Assembly: GCF_009828115.1 (NCBI RefSeq)
Contig: NZ_WTYL01000002.1
Location: 372,001 to 436,000 of the forward strand
DNA: 64,000 nt
From: Allopontixanthobacter sediminis
Lineage (GTDB): Bacteria; Pseudomonadota; Alphaproteobacteria; Sphingomonadales; Sphingomonadaceae
Reading direction: 5' to 3'
The stretch's first letter is position 1. Each line of letters opens with the position of its first letter. Positions 8,552 through 17,072 of this stretch are shown here, one piece after another. The position numbers and the translations under genes were made by a program. Below the pieces are notes generated by a model. That model was not told where the DNA came from, made no database searches, and worked only from the letters and a program-made list of their open reading frames with translations.

Positions 8552-9764
8552 TGGCGGCCTCCTTGACCGAAGTTGAACTTTGGCGGCGGGCGAAAGAGTC
8601 GAACGATTCGTGCATGAAATCGATCTGGGCTTCGTTCAGTCCGTGATGGCAGGCGAGCAGTATTCCGCCGCGCATGACGGTGTCGGAGACTGGATATCCT
8701 TCCGCGGCAGCGCGCACCTCGACGTTCTTCATGGCTGGCTGGCGCAGGATATTGCCAGTGAACACGGGGCGGGTCTGGATATCCCGCTGTTCCAGCCAGA
8801 TCTGCAGCTCGCGGCGTTCGAACGGGGCGCCGGGCCGGATGGTCAGCGGGAACGAAAGCCAGCCGGTGCGCGATCCTGCCATCTGGTTCGGAAGTATGAA
8901 CCAGTCTTCGAACTGCGCGAAGAACTCGTACTGGCGCCGGAAATTATGCTCCCGCGCGGCGATGTTCGCTTCCAGCTTCTTGAGCTGGATCAGGCCGAAT
9001 GCGGCGCCCATTTCGGAGGGTTCGACATTGAAGCCCAGTTCATCGAACAGAAACTTGGCATCATAGCTGATCCCATCCAGTTCGACGTTGAAGCGATTTT
9101 CGATGCTTTCGGAAGCGACATAGAGCGACGACGTCCGGCCCCAGGAACGAAGCAGCAGGGCGCGCCGCGCGAGATCGTCGTCGTTCACGCACAGCATCCC
9201 GCCGTTGCCCGCAGCGTTGATAACGTGGGAACCGTAGAAGCTGGTGGTGCTGATTTCCGAACGGGTGCCAGTGCTTTCCCCGTGCAGGGTTGCCCCGAGC
9301 GTGTCCGCGCTATCCTCGATCACCATCAGACCGTGTGCGTCGGCTATTTCCCGGATCCGGTCCCAGTCGGGCAAATTGCCGATCAGCGAAGGTATCATCA
9401 TCGCCTTCGTTTTGGGCCCGATCATCGATACGATCTTTTCCGCATCGATGTTGTAAGTACCGGGCTCGACATCGACGAAAGCCGGAACCAGCCGGCTGCG
9501 CACGATGGGCGCAACAGTGGTGGCGAAAGTCAGCGCCGGCGTGATAACCTCGCTGCCTTCCTCCAGCTGGAGCAGTTCCATCGCCAGGTAATTGGCCGAG
9601 GAGCCGGAATTGACCATGATGCCATGTTTCTTGGCGAACAGGCCGGATACGATCCGCTGCATTTCATGGACCTTTGGCCCCATCTGGGTCGAAGTCCGCA
9701 ATACTTCGACAACTGCGGCAATTTCTTCTTCGCCATGTACCGTCTGGCCGTAATTCACGCGCAT
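8544..9764 (-). CDS. RfbH/ColD-like PLP-dependent NDP-4-keto-6-deoxyhexose 3-dehydrase
   Basis: A 406-residue member of the DegT/DnrJ/EryC1 fold. The usual PLP-binding Lys is replaced by His180 in SFYGSHVINAAGNGG, the hallmark of the E1/RfbH and ColD dehydrases, which remove the 3-hydroxyl rather than transaminate. The C-terminal GNILRQPAMKNVEVR matches RfbH. The cysteine-rich Fe-S segment of RfbH is missing: residues ~211-225 read TSSLYVASESIENRF. The protein may therefore be ColD-like and independent of an iron-sulfur reductase; none is encoded nearby. It overlaps rfbG by 10 bases and the methyltransferase by 8. Confidence 0.82.
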   Translation of the reverse strand: MRVNYGQTVHGEEEIAAVVEVLRTSTQMGPKVHEMQRIVSGLFAKKHGIMVNSGSSANYLAMELLQLEEGSEVITPALTFATTVAPIVRSRLVPAFVDVEPGTYNIDAEKIVSMIGPKTKAMMIPSLIGNLPDWDRIREIADAHGLMVIEDSADTLGATLHGESTGTRSEISTTSFYGSHVINAAGNGGMLCVNDDDLARRALLLRSWGRTSSLYVASESIENRFNVELDGISYDAKFLFDELGFNVEPSEMGAAFGLIQLKKLEANIAAREHNFRRQYEFFAQFEDWFILPNQMAGSRTGWLSFPLTIRPGAPFERRELQIWLEQRDIQTRPVFTGNILRQPAMKNVEVRAAAEGYPVSDTVMRGGILLACHHGLNEAQIDFMHESFDSFARRQSSTSVKEAANA

Positions 9765-10894
9765 ATCGTGGTGTCCTCAAAGTACGAAGGGGCATGGGTC
9801 GGGGCGCCGGAATAGGCAGCGATCTGGCGTTCGGTGAACGCCCGCATATCCTCCTGCCCCCCGGCATGAGCGCGATACCATTCGGCCGTCATGCCGATTG
9901 CTTCGCCGGTTGAAAGTTGCGGCCGCCAGCCAAGCCGCCCACGCGCCTTGCTGCTGTCGAGCGTGAGCATCGTCGCTTCGTGAGGGTCGCCAGCCCTGCG
10001 GCCGAATTCGATCGGTGCGGCATCCCTGCCCCACGCCGCCTGCATTCCGCGGGCCATATCTTCCACGCGCACGAAGGCATCGGCGCTGGGGCCGAAATTC
10101 CAGCCCTCGGCAAAATCGGCGGCTTGCTCCGCCAACAGCCGCGCCCCGAGCTGGAGGTATCCGCCGAGCGGCTCGAGCACATGCTGCCAAGGACGGACAC
10201 TCGCCGGGTTGCGGATAATTACCGGCGTACGGGACACATTCGCGCGAACGATATCCGGCACCAGCCGGTCGGCCGACCAGTCGCCGCCGCCGAAAACATT
10301 TCCGGCGCGGACACTCGCCAATTGGCAGCCGCCGGTATCGCCGAAGAACGAGCGCCGGTAGCAATCGGCGACGAGTTCGGTGCACCCTTTTGACGCGCTG
10401 TAGGGATCGGCACCGCCCATCGGATCGACTTCGCGGTAGGGCCAGCACCATTCCTTGTTATCGTAGCATTTGTCGCTCGAGACCACCACCACGGCCTTGG
10501 CTGACGGCATCCGGCGGACCTGTTCGAGCACCGTTGCGGTGCCCATGACATTGGTACCAAGCGTTCCCAGCGGATCCTCATACGACAGGCGAACCAGCGA
10601 CTGCGCCGCGAGATGAAAAACGATGTCGGCAGGAAAATCCTCGGTCTCTGCCCGGAAAGCGGCCTGATCACGGATGTCCGCGATCCGGTGATCGACCAGC
10701 TCTGCCAGGCCCAGCGAACTGAACAGCGAGGGCCCGGCACCGGGCGGGAGCGCGACGCCGCGCACATTGGCGCCCAGCATGGTCAGCCACAGACACAGCC
10801 AGCCGCCCTTGAAGCCGGTATGCCCGGTAACGAGCACATTCTTGCCCGCGAAGGCGGATCTCAGGCTGGCGTCGAGGGCGGCAGGTTCAGACAT
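9755..10894 (-). CDS. rfbG: CDP-glucose 4,6-dehydratase
   Basis: Converts CDP-glucose to CDP-4-keto-6-deoxyglucose. 379 residues with the RfbG-specific nucleotide motif VTGHTGFKGGWLCLWL, the segment VSSDKCYDNKEWCWPYRE, and catalytic Tyr/Lys in DPYSASKGCTELVADCYRRS; RPWQHVLEPLGGYL is also typical. The ATG at 10894 overlaps the rfbF stop by 8 bases, so a longer in-frame extension antisense to other sequence is rejected. It acts directly after RfbF and feeds the 3-dehydrase downstream. Confidence 0.95.
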   Translation of the reverse strand: MSEPAALDASLRSAFAGKNVLVTGHTGFKGGWLCLWLTMLGANVRGVALPPGAGPSLFSSLGLAELVDHRIADIRDQAAFRAETEDFPADIVFHLAAQSLVRLSYEDPLGTLGTNVMGTATVLEQVRRMPSAKAVVVVSSDKCYDNKEWCWPYREVDPMGGADPYSASKGCTELVADCYRRSFFGDTGGCQLASVRAGNVFGGGDWSADRLVPDIVRANVSRTPVIIRNPASVRPWQHVLEPLGGYLQLGARLLAEQAADFAEGWNFGPSADAFVRVEDMARGMQAAWGRDAAPIEFGRRAGDPHEATMLTLDSSKARGRLGWRPQLSTGEAIGMTAEWYRAHAGGQEDMRAFTERQIAAYSGAPTHAPSYFEDTTICA

Positions 10895-11708
10895 CGACGA
10901 GCGCTTGCGCGGCTGGAACAACCGAGCTGGCCGGTTGCCGTTCGAACTCCATCCACGGCGGAGTGCCTTCGCTGCCCAGCCGGTCAAGATGATCACGGTC
11001 CCTGACGGTGTCCATCGGGTGCCAGAACCCCTTGTGCTTATACGCCATCAGCTGCCCGTCACGCGCGAGATTGGTGAGCGGCGCCATTTCCAGCGGTTCC
11101 TCGTCCCCCGGCAGGTAATCCAGTACGCCCGGTTCGAAGACAAAGAAGCCGCCGTTGATCCAGGTCTCGTATTTCTGGACTTTCTCGGTGAACTCCGTGA
11201 CCTTTTCGCCGTCCAGTTCGAGGTTGCCGAACCGGGCGGGCGGCTGGACTGCGGTGACCGTCGCGAGTTTTCCGTGGGAACGGTGGAACGCGAGCAGGGC
11301 CTCGATATCGACATTGCCGACCCCGTCGGAATAGGTGACCATGAAGGTCTCGCCGTCGAGCCAGTCTTTCAGCCGCAGCAGGCGTCCTCCGGTCATCGTG
11401 TTGAGCCCGGTATCGACAACCGAGATACGCCAATCGACATTTTTCCGGGGGCGCAGATCCATTGCACCATCACCGATGCCGATGGTGAAATCGTTGTTCA
11501 TCAGATGCAGTTCGTTGAAGAAAGACTTGATCGACATCGCCTTGTAACCGCAGGCGACGATGAAATCGGTCTGCCCCCAGTGATCGTAGATATCCATGAC
11601 GTGGAGCATGATCGGGCGCCCCGCTACCTCCACCATGGGCTTGGGGACGCGAACGGTCTCTTCCGCCAATCGTGATCCCAGACCGCCTGCCAACAGGACT
11701 ACCTTCAT
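10887..11708 (-). CDS. rfbF: Glucose-1-phosphate cytidylyltransferase
   Basis: Makes CDP-glucose from CTP and glucose-1-phosphate, the entry step of CDP-dideoxyhexose pathways. 273 residues. It begins MKVVLLAGGLGSRLAEETV and has KPMVEVAGRPIMLHVMDIY, VTYSDGVGNVD and FWHPMDTVRDRDHL near the C terminus, all typical of RfbF/DdhA. The ATG at 11708 is favoured by a GGGGTG just upstream; a GTG at 11717 adding three residues is possible. It is the first gene of a tightly overlapping set down to 5302, 93 bases after the stop of the membrane protein gene upstream. Confidence 0.95.
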   Translation of the reverse strand: MKVVLLAGGLGSRLAEETVRVPKPMVEVAGRPIMLHVMDIYDHWGQTDFIVACGYKAMSIKSFFNELHLMNNDFTIGIGDGAMDLRPRKNVDWRISVVDTGLNTMTGGRLLRLKDWLDGETFMVTYSDGVGNVDIEALLAFHRSHGKLATVTAVQPPARFGNLELDGEKVTEFTEKVQKYETWINGGFFVFEPGVLDYLPGDEEPLEMAPLTNLARDGQLMAYKHKGFWHPMDTVRDRDHLDRLGSEGTPPWMEFERQPASSVVPAAQALVDV

Positions 11709-11810
11709 GGTCTTCACCCCAGGTTGCTTCTGCTCAAACTGTGAAAGCGCAGTGTAAGTCGGCTACTTGCCAAACCGAATTGGGCATCGGGATTAGGCGA
11801 AAACTAGCCC

Positions 11811-13430
11811 TTATTGGCTGTTCGGCCTTCCTTCGGGCGCGGTGTGTCTCGAAGCAGGTACGAACAGCCTGAACCGAGGTGACCCGATCGTCCGATCCAC
11901 CGGGACTTCCCGCATTCCGCGCGACCGGGCGTAATCGACGAGCGTCGATTCAATGGTTTCCGACGTGTCGACGAGGATCGCGTCGGGTGGGCTCGCATCG
12001 AGGAAGCGGGTCAATTCGGCGGGGGAGGTCGTGCGGTAATATTGCCGGACGGCCTGGGTCATGTAGGGCGCGACTCGGTAGACAAACTGGCCAGCGGCGA
12101 ATTCGGAGTAGATCTGCCTCCCCCCCTCGAGCGCGAGAACGGGGGACATCGTAGCGATCCGGGCGTCGGGCGCGACATTCGCGTCATCCAGCGCGGCGTT
12201 CATCACCCGGTTCGTTTTCAGCCCGGTCCAGCTGCCCGGACGGGCGAGGTCAACCAGTCCGGGTATCAGCCGTAAACTGCCTGCGATCAGCGCCGTGACA
12301 AGCAGTGCCGAGAGGATCGGATACTCCGTCCGGGGGACCCCGGGTGCAGCGGGGCATAGCGCGAGAAAGGTGAGGATCAGGAAGGGAATGGGCGGTACAA
12401 AATACTGCGGGAATGACGGCGTGGGTACGAAGGAAACGGCGACTCCGCAGAGCGCCAGTGATCCGGCGAGCAATACCGGCCAACGAAACAGGACTTGCCG
12501 CACGCCCTCCCCTCCGCCGCCACGGTAGGAGCGAAACGCGAACACCAGAATGCCTACCGCCGCCAGCATCGTGGTGCCGCCGAGCCAGACCTCTTCGGCG
12601 AGCAGCAACTTGCCGTTTATGCTCATCACCTTCGGTTCGTCCGAGTCGCCCCAGAAGCTGGTGTGCAGGACGGTGAAATAGCTTACCGTATGGGCGATTG
12701 TCGCTTCCGCATCGCGGGCAAGGGCAAGGATCGAGGGAAGCCCGCCAAGGATGCCGCCGATACCCAAAGGCAGGCATTGCAACCTGATCCGCTCCATCAG
12801 CGGCTGGCTGCGGGCGGCCAGCAAGCAGGCCAGGAACACGCCCGGGGCCATGATGATGAAATTGGCCTTGAGGCCAATCGCGATCGACGTCGTAACTCCG
12901 GCGAGGAACGCTTCGGCAAACCGGCGACGGCGGGGCAGGTCCGGGGACAGCGCCCCTAACAGGAAATAAAATGCCAGAAATGCGAACGGTATCGGCAGGA
13001 AGCTGTTGGTGGCAAGCATCCCGGGAGGCCCGAGCAAGGTAATGTTGCAGGCAAGAAGAGCCATGCTGGTAACGACAGCGAGCGTAGATGCTCCCAGACG
13101 CAGCCCGATTCGCCACAGCACCAGCAAGGCGAACGCCCAGCTCGCTATGACAACCAGTCTTGCTGACAGCAGGAAATGTTCGGTGCCGCTTGCTTCGAAG
13201 ATCGCTGAGAACAGCAGCGCCAGATTGGGCAAGTGCGTGTAGCCGAGATCGCGGTAGAGATCGCCCTGCGGCAGTTGCTGCGCCGCCGTGACGAACATGT
13301 GCTCATCACGGTTGATCGGAAACGTAAGCGAGCGCCCCGCAATGCAGGCGGTGAACGCGAGCACGATCCACAGGGGAAGATGGCTGATCCACTTCGCCCG
13401 CATTTCCGGCGTCTTGCCATCTGCTCCCAT
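11811..13430 (-). CDS. Polytopic membrane glycosyltransferase-like protein (GT-C / GT39-83 type)
   Basis: A 539-residue protein with about ten membrane segments. The first extracytoplasmic loop reads FPINRDEHMFVTAAQQLPQG, with an acidic Asp-Glu pair and a following GYTHLPNLA, the layout of PMT/ArnT-like polyprenyl-phosphate-sugar transferases. The C-terminal ~120 residues are soluble (IYSEFAAGQFVYRVAPYM). These enzymes transfer sugars from lipid carriers in the periplasm, which would fit the GtrA/GtrB-like pair. No precise family is claimed. The ATG at 13430 gives a short cytoplasmic leader before the first helix. It is divergent from the GT4 at 13698. Confidence 0.65.
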   Translation of the reverse strand: MGADGKTPEMRAKWISHLPLWIVLAFTACIAGRSLTFPINRDEHMFVTAAQQLPQGDLYRDLGYTHLPNLALLFSAIFEASGTEHFLLSARLVVIASWAFALLVLWRIGLRLGASTLAVVTSMALLACNITLLGPPGMLATNSFLPIPFAFLAFYFLLGALSPDLPRRRRFAEAFLAGVTTSIAIGLKANFIIMAPGVFLACLLAARSQPLMERIRLQCLPLGIGGILGGLPSILALARDAEATIAHTVSYFTVLHTSFWGDSDEPKVMSINGKLLLAEEVWLGGTTMLAAVGILVFAFRSYRGGGGEGVRQVLFRWPVLLAGSLALCGVAVSFVPTPSFPQYFVPPIPFLILTFLALCPAAPGVPRTEYPILSALLVTALIAGSLRLIPGLVDLARPGSWTGLKTNRVMNAALDDANVAPDARIATMSPVLALEGGRQIYSEFAAGQFVYRVAPYMTQAVRQYYRTTSPAELTRFLDASPPDAILVDTSETIESTLVDYARSRGMREVPVDRTIGSPRFRLFVPASRHTAPEGRPNSQ

Positions 13431-13697
13431 TCCGGCGTCCCCTGGCTTGATGAGGACCGATGTGCGGTAACGGCTTGCCGCAAGCCAGCGCTAAGAAGGC
13501 GTAATCACATGGGGTTGGGGGCGGCATCCCATCACGCAATAGTCTCGCCGGGCCCGCCAGGCCGAATTTTCGTTCCGACCCATAACGCAGCAGGCAATGC
13601 ACCTTACGGAGTAGGCCCGATGCCCACCTCCGAAGCCGCGCGTGTCTGGTATGCTGGCCTACCGGGTTTCCGGACCAGCTCCGAAGCGGAAAGCGTA

Positions 13698-14834
13698 ATG
13701 AAGAGAATCCTGTTTGTTATTAGCGGCCTGGGGGCAGGTGGTGCAGAAAAGGTCGTTTCGCAGCTGGCGCAGCATTGGGCGGATCAGGGCAAGCAGGTGA
13801 CGATCGCCTGTTTCGACAGGCCTGACGATCCGACCTATCACGACTTCCCGCAGGAGGTATCGATTCTGCGGCTGGGCCGTACGAATACGACACCGGGGTC
13901 AGGAAAATTCGCCAAGGTCGGCGACATCATTGCCCTGCGCCGGATTATCCAGCGCGAGCGGCCTGAAATTGTACTGGCCTTTCTCACCAAGAATATCCTC
14001 CTGACGCTGGTCGCCGCGCTCGGCCAGGGAGTGAGGGTCGTCTGCTGCGAGCGGAACAATCCCGAGCAGCAGCAGGCCCATTGGCTATGGAATGCGGTGC
14101 TACGGCTCGCGTACCGGCGCGCGGACATGGTCATTTGCCAGACTGCGGCCGTGACGCGCTGCATTCCTGAGGCCGTCCAAGGCCGCGTGCGGGTGATCCC
14201 GAACCCCATCGGGAAATGGCCGATTTCTTCCAAGCACACCTCACCGAAGACGATCGCCGCGGTCGGGCGGCTGACGTTCCAGAAAGGCTTCGATATCCTG
14301 ATCGACAGTTTCGCCCGAATTGCCGGAGACCGCACAGCATGGCGGCTGCAGATATGGGGCGACGGGCCGGACCGCGATGCCCTGGTTGGACGAGCGCAGG
14401 AAAGCGCCGCGGCCGACCGGATCGAATTCATGGGCCTCAGTGACCGCCCCGGGTCCTGGCTACACGGCGCCGACATATTCGTGCTTCCTTCGCGTTATGA
14501 AGGATTTCCCAATGTCCTGGGGGAAGCGATGGCGGCGGGGCTGCCAGTGATCGCAGCCGGTTGTGATTTCGGCCCGGCGGAAATGATCGAGGATGGTGCG
14601 GACGGAATTCTCGTCCCGGTCGAGGACCGCACGGCGTTGGCAGCGGCCCTGGCGCGGTGCATGGATGACCCGGAACTGCGGGAGCGGTTAGGCACGGCAG
14701 CCGCGCTTTCGGCCCGCCGGTACGCGCCGCAGAACATCCTGCGCAAATGGGATCGGGCCCTGGAAGAACTGGCGGAAACCTCGCCCGCTATCGCTGACAA
14801 CAAGGCTATTGCCGGACGGGAAGTCGCCAAATGA
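13698..14834 (+). CDS. Family 4 glycosyltransferase
   Basis: A 378-residue GT-B fold protein. The N-terminal SGLGAGGAEKVVSQLAQHW is a GT4 acceptor-domain loop. The C-terminal donor site has AAVGRLTFQKGFDILID and the E-x7-E region SRYEGFPNVLGEAMAAGLPV. It acts in the cytoplasm on the growing lipid-linked repeat. The ATG at 13698 is the family start; an upstream in-frame extension is not convincing. It is the first gene of a three-gene set, overlapping the ATP-grasp gene by 4 bases. Confidence 0.88.
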   Translation: MKRILFVISGLGAGGAEKVVSQLAQHWADQGKQVTIACFDRPDDPTYHDFPQEVSILRLGRTNTTPGSGKFAKVGDIIALRRIIQRERPEIVLAFLTKNILLTLVAALGQGVRVVCCERNNPEQQQAHWLWNAVLRLAYRRADMVICQTAAVTRCIPEAVQGRVRVIPNPIGKWPISSKHTSPKTIAAVGRLTFQKGFDILIDSFARIAGDRTAWRLQIWGDGPDRDALVGRAQESAAADRIEFMGLSDRPGSWLHGADIFVLPSRYEGFPNVLGEAMAAGLPVIAAGCDFGPAEMIEDGADGILVPVEDRTALAAALARCMDDPELRERLGTAAALSARRYAPQNILRKWDRALEELAETSPAIADNKAIAGREVAK

Positions 14835-15799
14835 ACTCGCAAAGCTACCGTCTGCTGTTCACCTCCGCCGGACGGCGCGTCGGACTGATCGATTGCTTCC
14901 GGCGGGCCGCCGGGAAACTGGATCTCGAGATCGCCGTTAGCGCCTGCGATATGAACCCCGAGATGAGCGCGGCCTGCCAACACGCCGACAGCTGCTTTGC
15001 GGTCCCGGCATGCACCGACGCCGACTATGCGGAAACCCTGCTCGACTATTGCCGGACCAACCGGATCGCCGCACTGGTGCCGACGATCGACACCGAACTG
15101 CGCGTGCTTGCAGAGCGGCGTGAAGACTTCGCGGCATCGGGCACCTATGTACATGTTTCCTCTCCGGAAGTGATCGCCCTCGTGCGGGACAAGAACGCGT
15201 GCTCCGACATTATCGAGCAGGCCGGAGTGCCGGTGCCGAAGACCGCCTTGCTGGAGGAAGTCCGCGAGGAATTGGCGTCATGGGATTGGCCGCTGTTCCT
15301 GAAGCCGGTTGCCGGCAGCGCGAGCCGGGGGATCGAGATCCTGCGAGGTCCAGCAGACCTGCGCGATACCTACCCCGAACCGATGCTGGTGCAGCATTAT
15401 CTCCAGGGTCCGGAATACACGATAAGCGCCTATATCGACGGTTCCGGCGCACTGCTTTCCGTCGTCCCGCATTTGCGGATCGGAGTGCGTGCAGGAGAAG
15501 TCGAGAAGGGCCGCACGGAATACAACGCGGCGTTCGAGGAGATCACCCGCAAGCTTGTATCCGCTTTGCCCGGCCTGCGCGGAGCCATCTGCTTCCAGCT
15601 GATCGACGATGCGCGGCTGGGGCCTTGCGTGTTCGAAATCAATGCGCGTTTCGGCGGCGGCTATCCCCTCGCCGACCATGCGGGTGCCCGGTATGCTGAA
15701 AGCGTCATCCTGGAATCGCTCGGGAAGCCGGCCTGTGCCGATCAAAACTGGCGAAGCGGAACGTTGATGCTGCGCTACGATGCCGCCATTTACCGCTGA
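14831..15799 (+). CDS. ATP-grasp domain protein (carbamoyl-phosphate-synthase-like)
   Basis: A 322-residue protein. The pre-ATP-grasp part starts RLLFTSAGRRVGLIDCFRRA; the ATP-grasp core includes FLKPVAGSASRGIEIL (phosphate-binding loop), MLVQHYLQGPEYTISAY and the metal-binding CVFEINARFGGGYPL. Family members ligate a carboxylate to an amine or thiol via an acyl phosphate. In surface-polysaccharide clusters such genes may attach an amino acid or other acid to an amino sugar, but the substrates here are unknown. It overlaps the GT4 by 4 bases (ATGA) and is followed at once by the HAD gene. Confidence 0.8.
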   Translation: MNSQSYRLLFTSAGRRVGLIDCFRRAAGKLDLEIAVSACDMNPEMSAACQHADSCFAVPACTDADYAETLLDYCRTNRIAALVPTIDTELRVLAERREDFAASGTYVHVSSPEVIALVRDKNACSDIIEQAGVPVPKTALLEEVREELASWDWPLFLKPVAGSASRGIEILRGPADLRDTYPEPMLVQHYLQGPEYTISAYIDGSGALLSVVPHLRIGVRAGEVEKGRTEYNAAFEEITRKLVSALPGLRGAICFQLIDDARLGPCVFEINARFGGGYPLADHAGARYAESVILESLGKPACADQNWRSGTLMLRYDAAIYR

Positions 15800-15800
15800 G

Positions 15801-16481
15801 ATGATTGACCGCCCCATCCTGGTGTTCGATCTCGACGACACGCTGTATCTCGAACGGGATTTCGTCCGCAGCGGCTTCCGTGCGGTGGGAACGCATGTCG
15901 CGCAAACCGAAGGAATCGCCGGGTTTGGTGAGGCCTGCTGGGAATTGTTTGATAGCGGAACGCGAAGCAAAGTGTTCGATGCTGCGCTGGCGCGGGCCGG
16001 ATTGCCGCAAGACGAAGATGGTATCGCCCGGCTGGTCGATATCTACCGCAACCACAGCCCGGAAATAGCCTTGGCAAATGATGCTGCGGCCTTCCTGTCG
16101 GGTGGCGACCGGTCCACCCGGGCAATAATCACCGACGGTCCGGAGAAGACCCAGAAAGCCAAGATCGCGAGCCTCAGGATAGGCGGGGACTTCGGCCTCA
16201 TCCTGACCACGGGGTCGTGGCCGGCCGGCTACGGTAAGCCGCATATCCGCGCCTTCAGCCAGATCATGAACTGGTCGGGGGCGCCGCCGGAACAACATGT
16301 CTATATCGCGGACAATCCCGCCAAGGATTTCCTGGCTCCGCGCCAACTGGGTTGGCGCAGCATCCAGGTCAATCGGCCCGGTCGGATCCACGATCCGGTG
16401 CCGCCCGCTGCACCCTATGCGGCCGAGGCCGAGGTTGCATCCTTCGACGAATTGCCGCGGATAATCGGCGGCTTCACCTAG
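15801..16481 (+). CDS. HAD-superfamily hydrolase
   Basis: A 226-residue HAD phosphatase. Motif I is FDLDDTLYLE near residue 10, motif II AIITDGPEKTQ, the motif III Lys lies in GKPHIRAF and motif IV is VYIADNPAKDF. Cap and length suggest a small-molecule phosphatase of the beta-phosphoglucomutase/pyrimidine-nucleotidase kind. The ATG at 15801 directly follows the ATP-grasp stop; an ATG at 15780 giving seven more residues and a 20-base overlap is an alternative. The substrate is perhaps a phosphorylated intermediate linked to the ATP-grasp step. Converges on the sugar transferase gene with an 8-base overlap. Confidence 0.8.
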   Translation: MIDRPILVFDLDDTLYLERDFVRSGFRAVGTHVAQTEGIAGFGEACWELFDSGTRSKVFDAALARAGLPQDEDGIARLVDIYRNHSPEIALANDAAAFLSGGDRSTRAIITDGPEKTQKAKIASLRIGGDFGLILTTGSWPAGYGKPHIRAFSQIMNWSGAPPEQHVYIADNPAKDFLAPRQLGWRSIQVNRPGRIHDPVPPAAPYAAEAEVASFDELPRIIGGFT

Positions 16482-17037
16482 GCTGCGGGCCTTCCGCCGC
16501 TGCCGACACGCGCTCGCCGGCGACCATCACCAGCACTGTCCGCAGCAGGATTTTTGCATCGAGCCACACGTTGTGATGGTCGACATACCACAGGTCGAGT
16601 TCGACCTTCTGCTTGAGGGTGAGCAAGGTGTTGCCATTGACCTGCGCCCAGCCGGTCAGGCCCGGTCTTACCCTGCCCCGTTTGCGCCCGTCCCTGCCAA
16701 GGCCCTCGATCGTTTCCGGCAAGAGCGGGCGCGGGCCCACGAAGGCCATTTCGCCCCTGGCCACGTTTATCAGGCCGGGAAGTTCATCCAGCCTCGTGCG
16801 GCGAAGGAACCGGCCCGAAACGGTCACCCGTTCTTCATCCGGCAGTAATTGCCCCGCCATGTCCCGCCGGTCGTTCATCGAGCGGAACTTGACGAGAGTG
16901 AACCGATGACCGCCCTTTCCTGAACGGCGCTGGCGGAAGATTACCGGACTGCCCAACGAGAACAAGACCACCAGTGATATCGCCAGCATCAGCGGGGCAA
17001 GGAGTACCAGCAGAAGAATGGCGAGTATCCGTGACAA
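16474..17037 (-). CDS. Initiating undecaprenyl-phosphate phosphoglycosyltransferase (PglC-like)
   Basis: A 187-residue monotopic bacterial sugar transferase, the minimal catalytic form without the WbaP membrane domain. An N-terminal re-entrant hydrophobic helix (ILLLVLLAPLMLAISLVVLF) is followed by GSPVIFRQRRSGKGG, FTLVKFRSMND, RRTRLDELPGLINVARGEM, FVGPRPLLPE and RPGLTGWAQVNG. The Asp-Glu dyad in LDELP is catalytic in the family. It transfers a sugar phosphate to undecaprenyl phosphate to start repeat-unit assembly. The start is TTG at 17037, with GGGGGTG about 8 bases upstream; no in-frame ATG would keep the helix. It lies 35 bases after the Wzc-like gene. Confidence 0.9.
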   Translation of the reverse strand: MSRILAILLLVLLAPLMLAISLVVLFSLGSPVIFRQRRSGKGGHRFTLVKFRSMNDRRDMAGQLLPDEERVTVSGRFLRRTRLDELPGLINVARGEMAFVGPRPLLPETIEGLGRDGRKRGRVRPGLTGWAQVNGNTLLTLKQKVELDLWYVDHHNVWLDAKILLRTVLVMVAGERVSAAAEGPQPR

Positions 17038-17072
17038 ATCCCATTCACCCCCGGTGCCGGCCCGTCAGGCAA

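Noticed and set aside
7214-8566. 450-codon plus-strand open frame
   Set aside because: Antisense to the C-methyltransferase, whose zinc and SAM motifs are intact.
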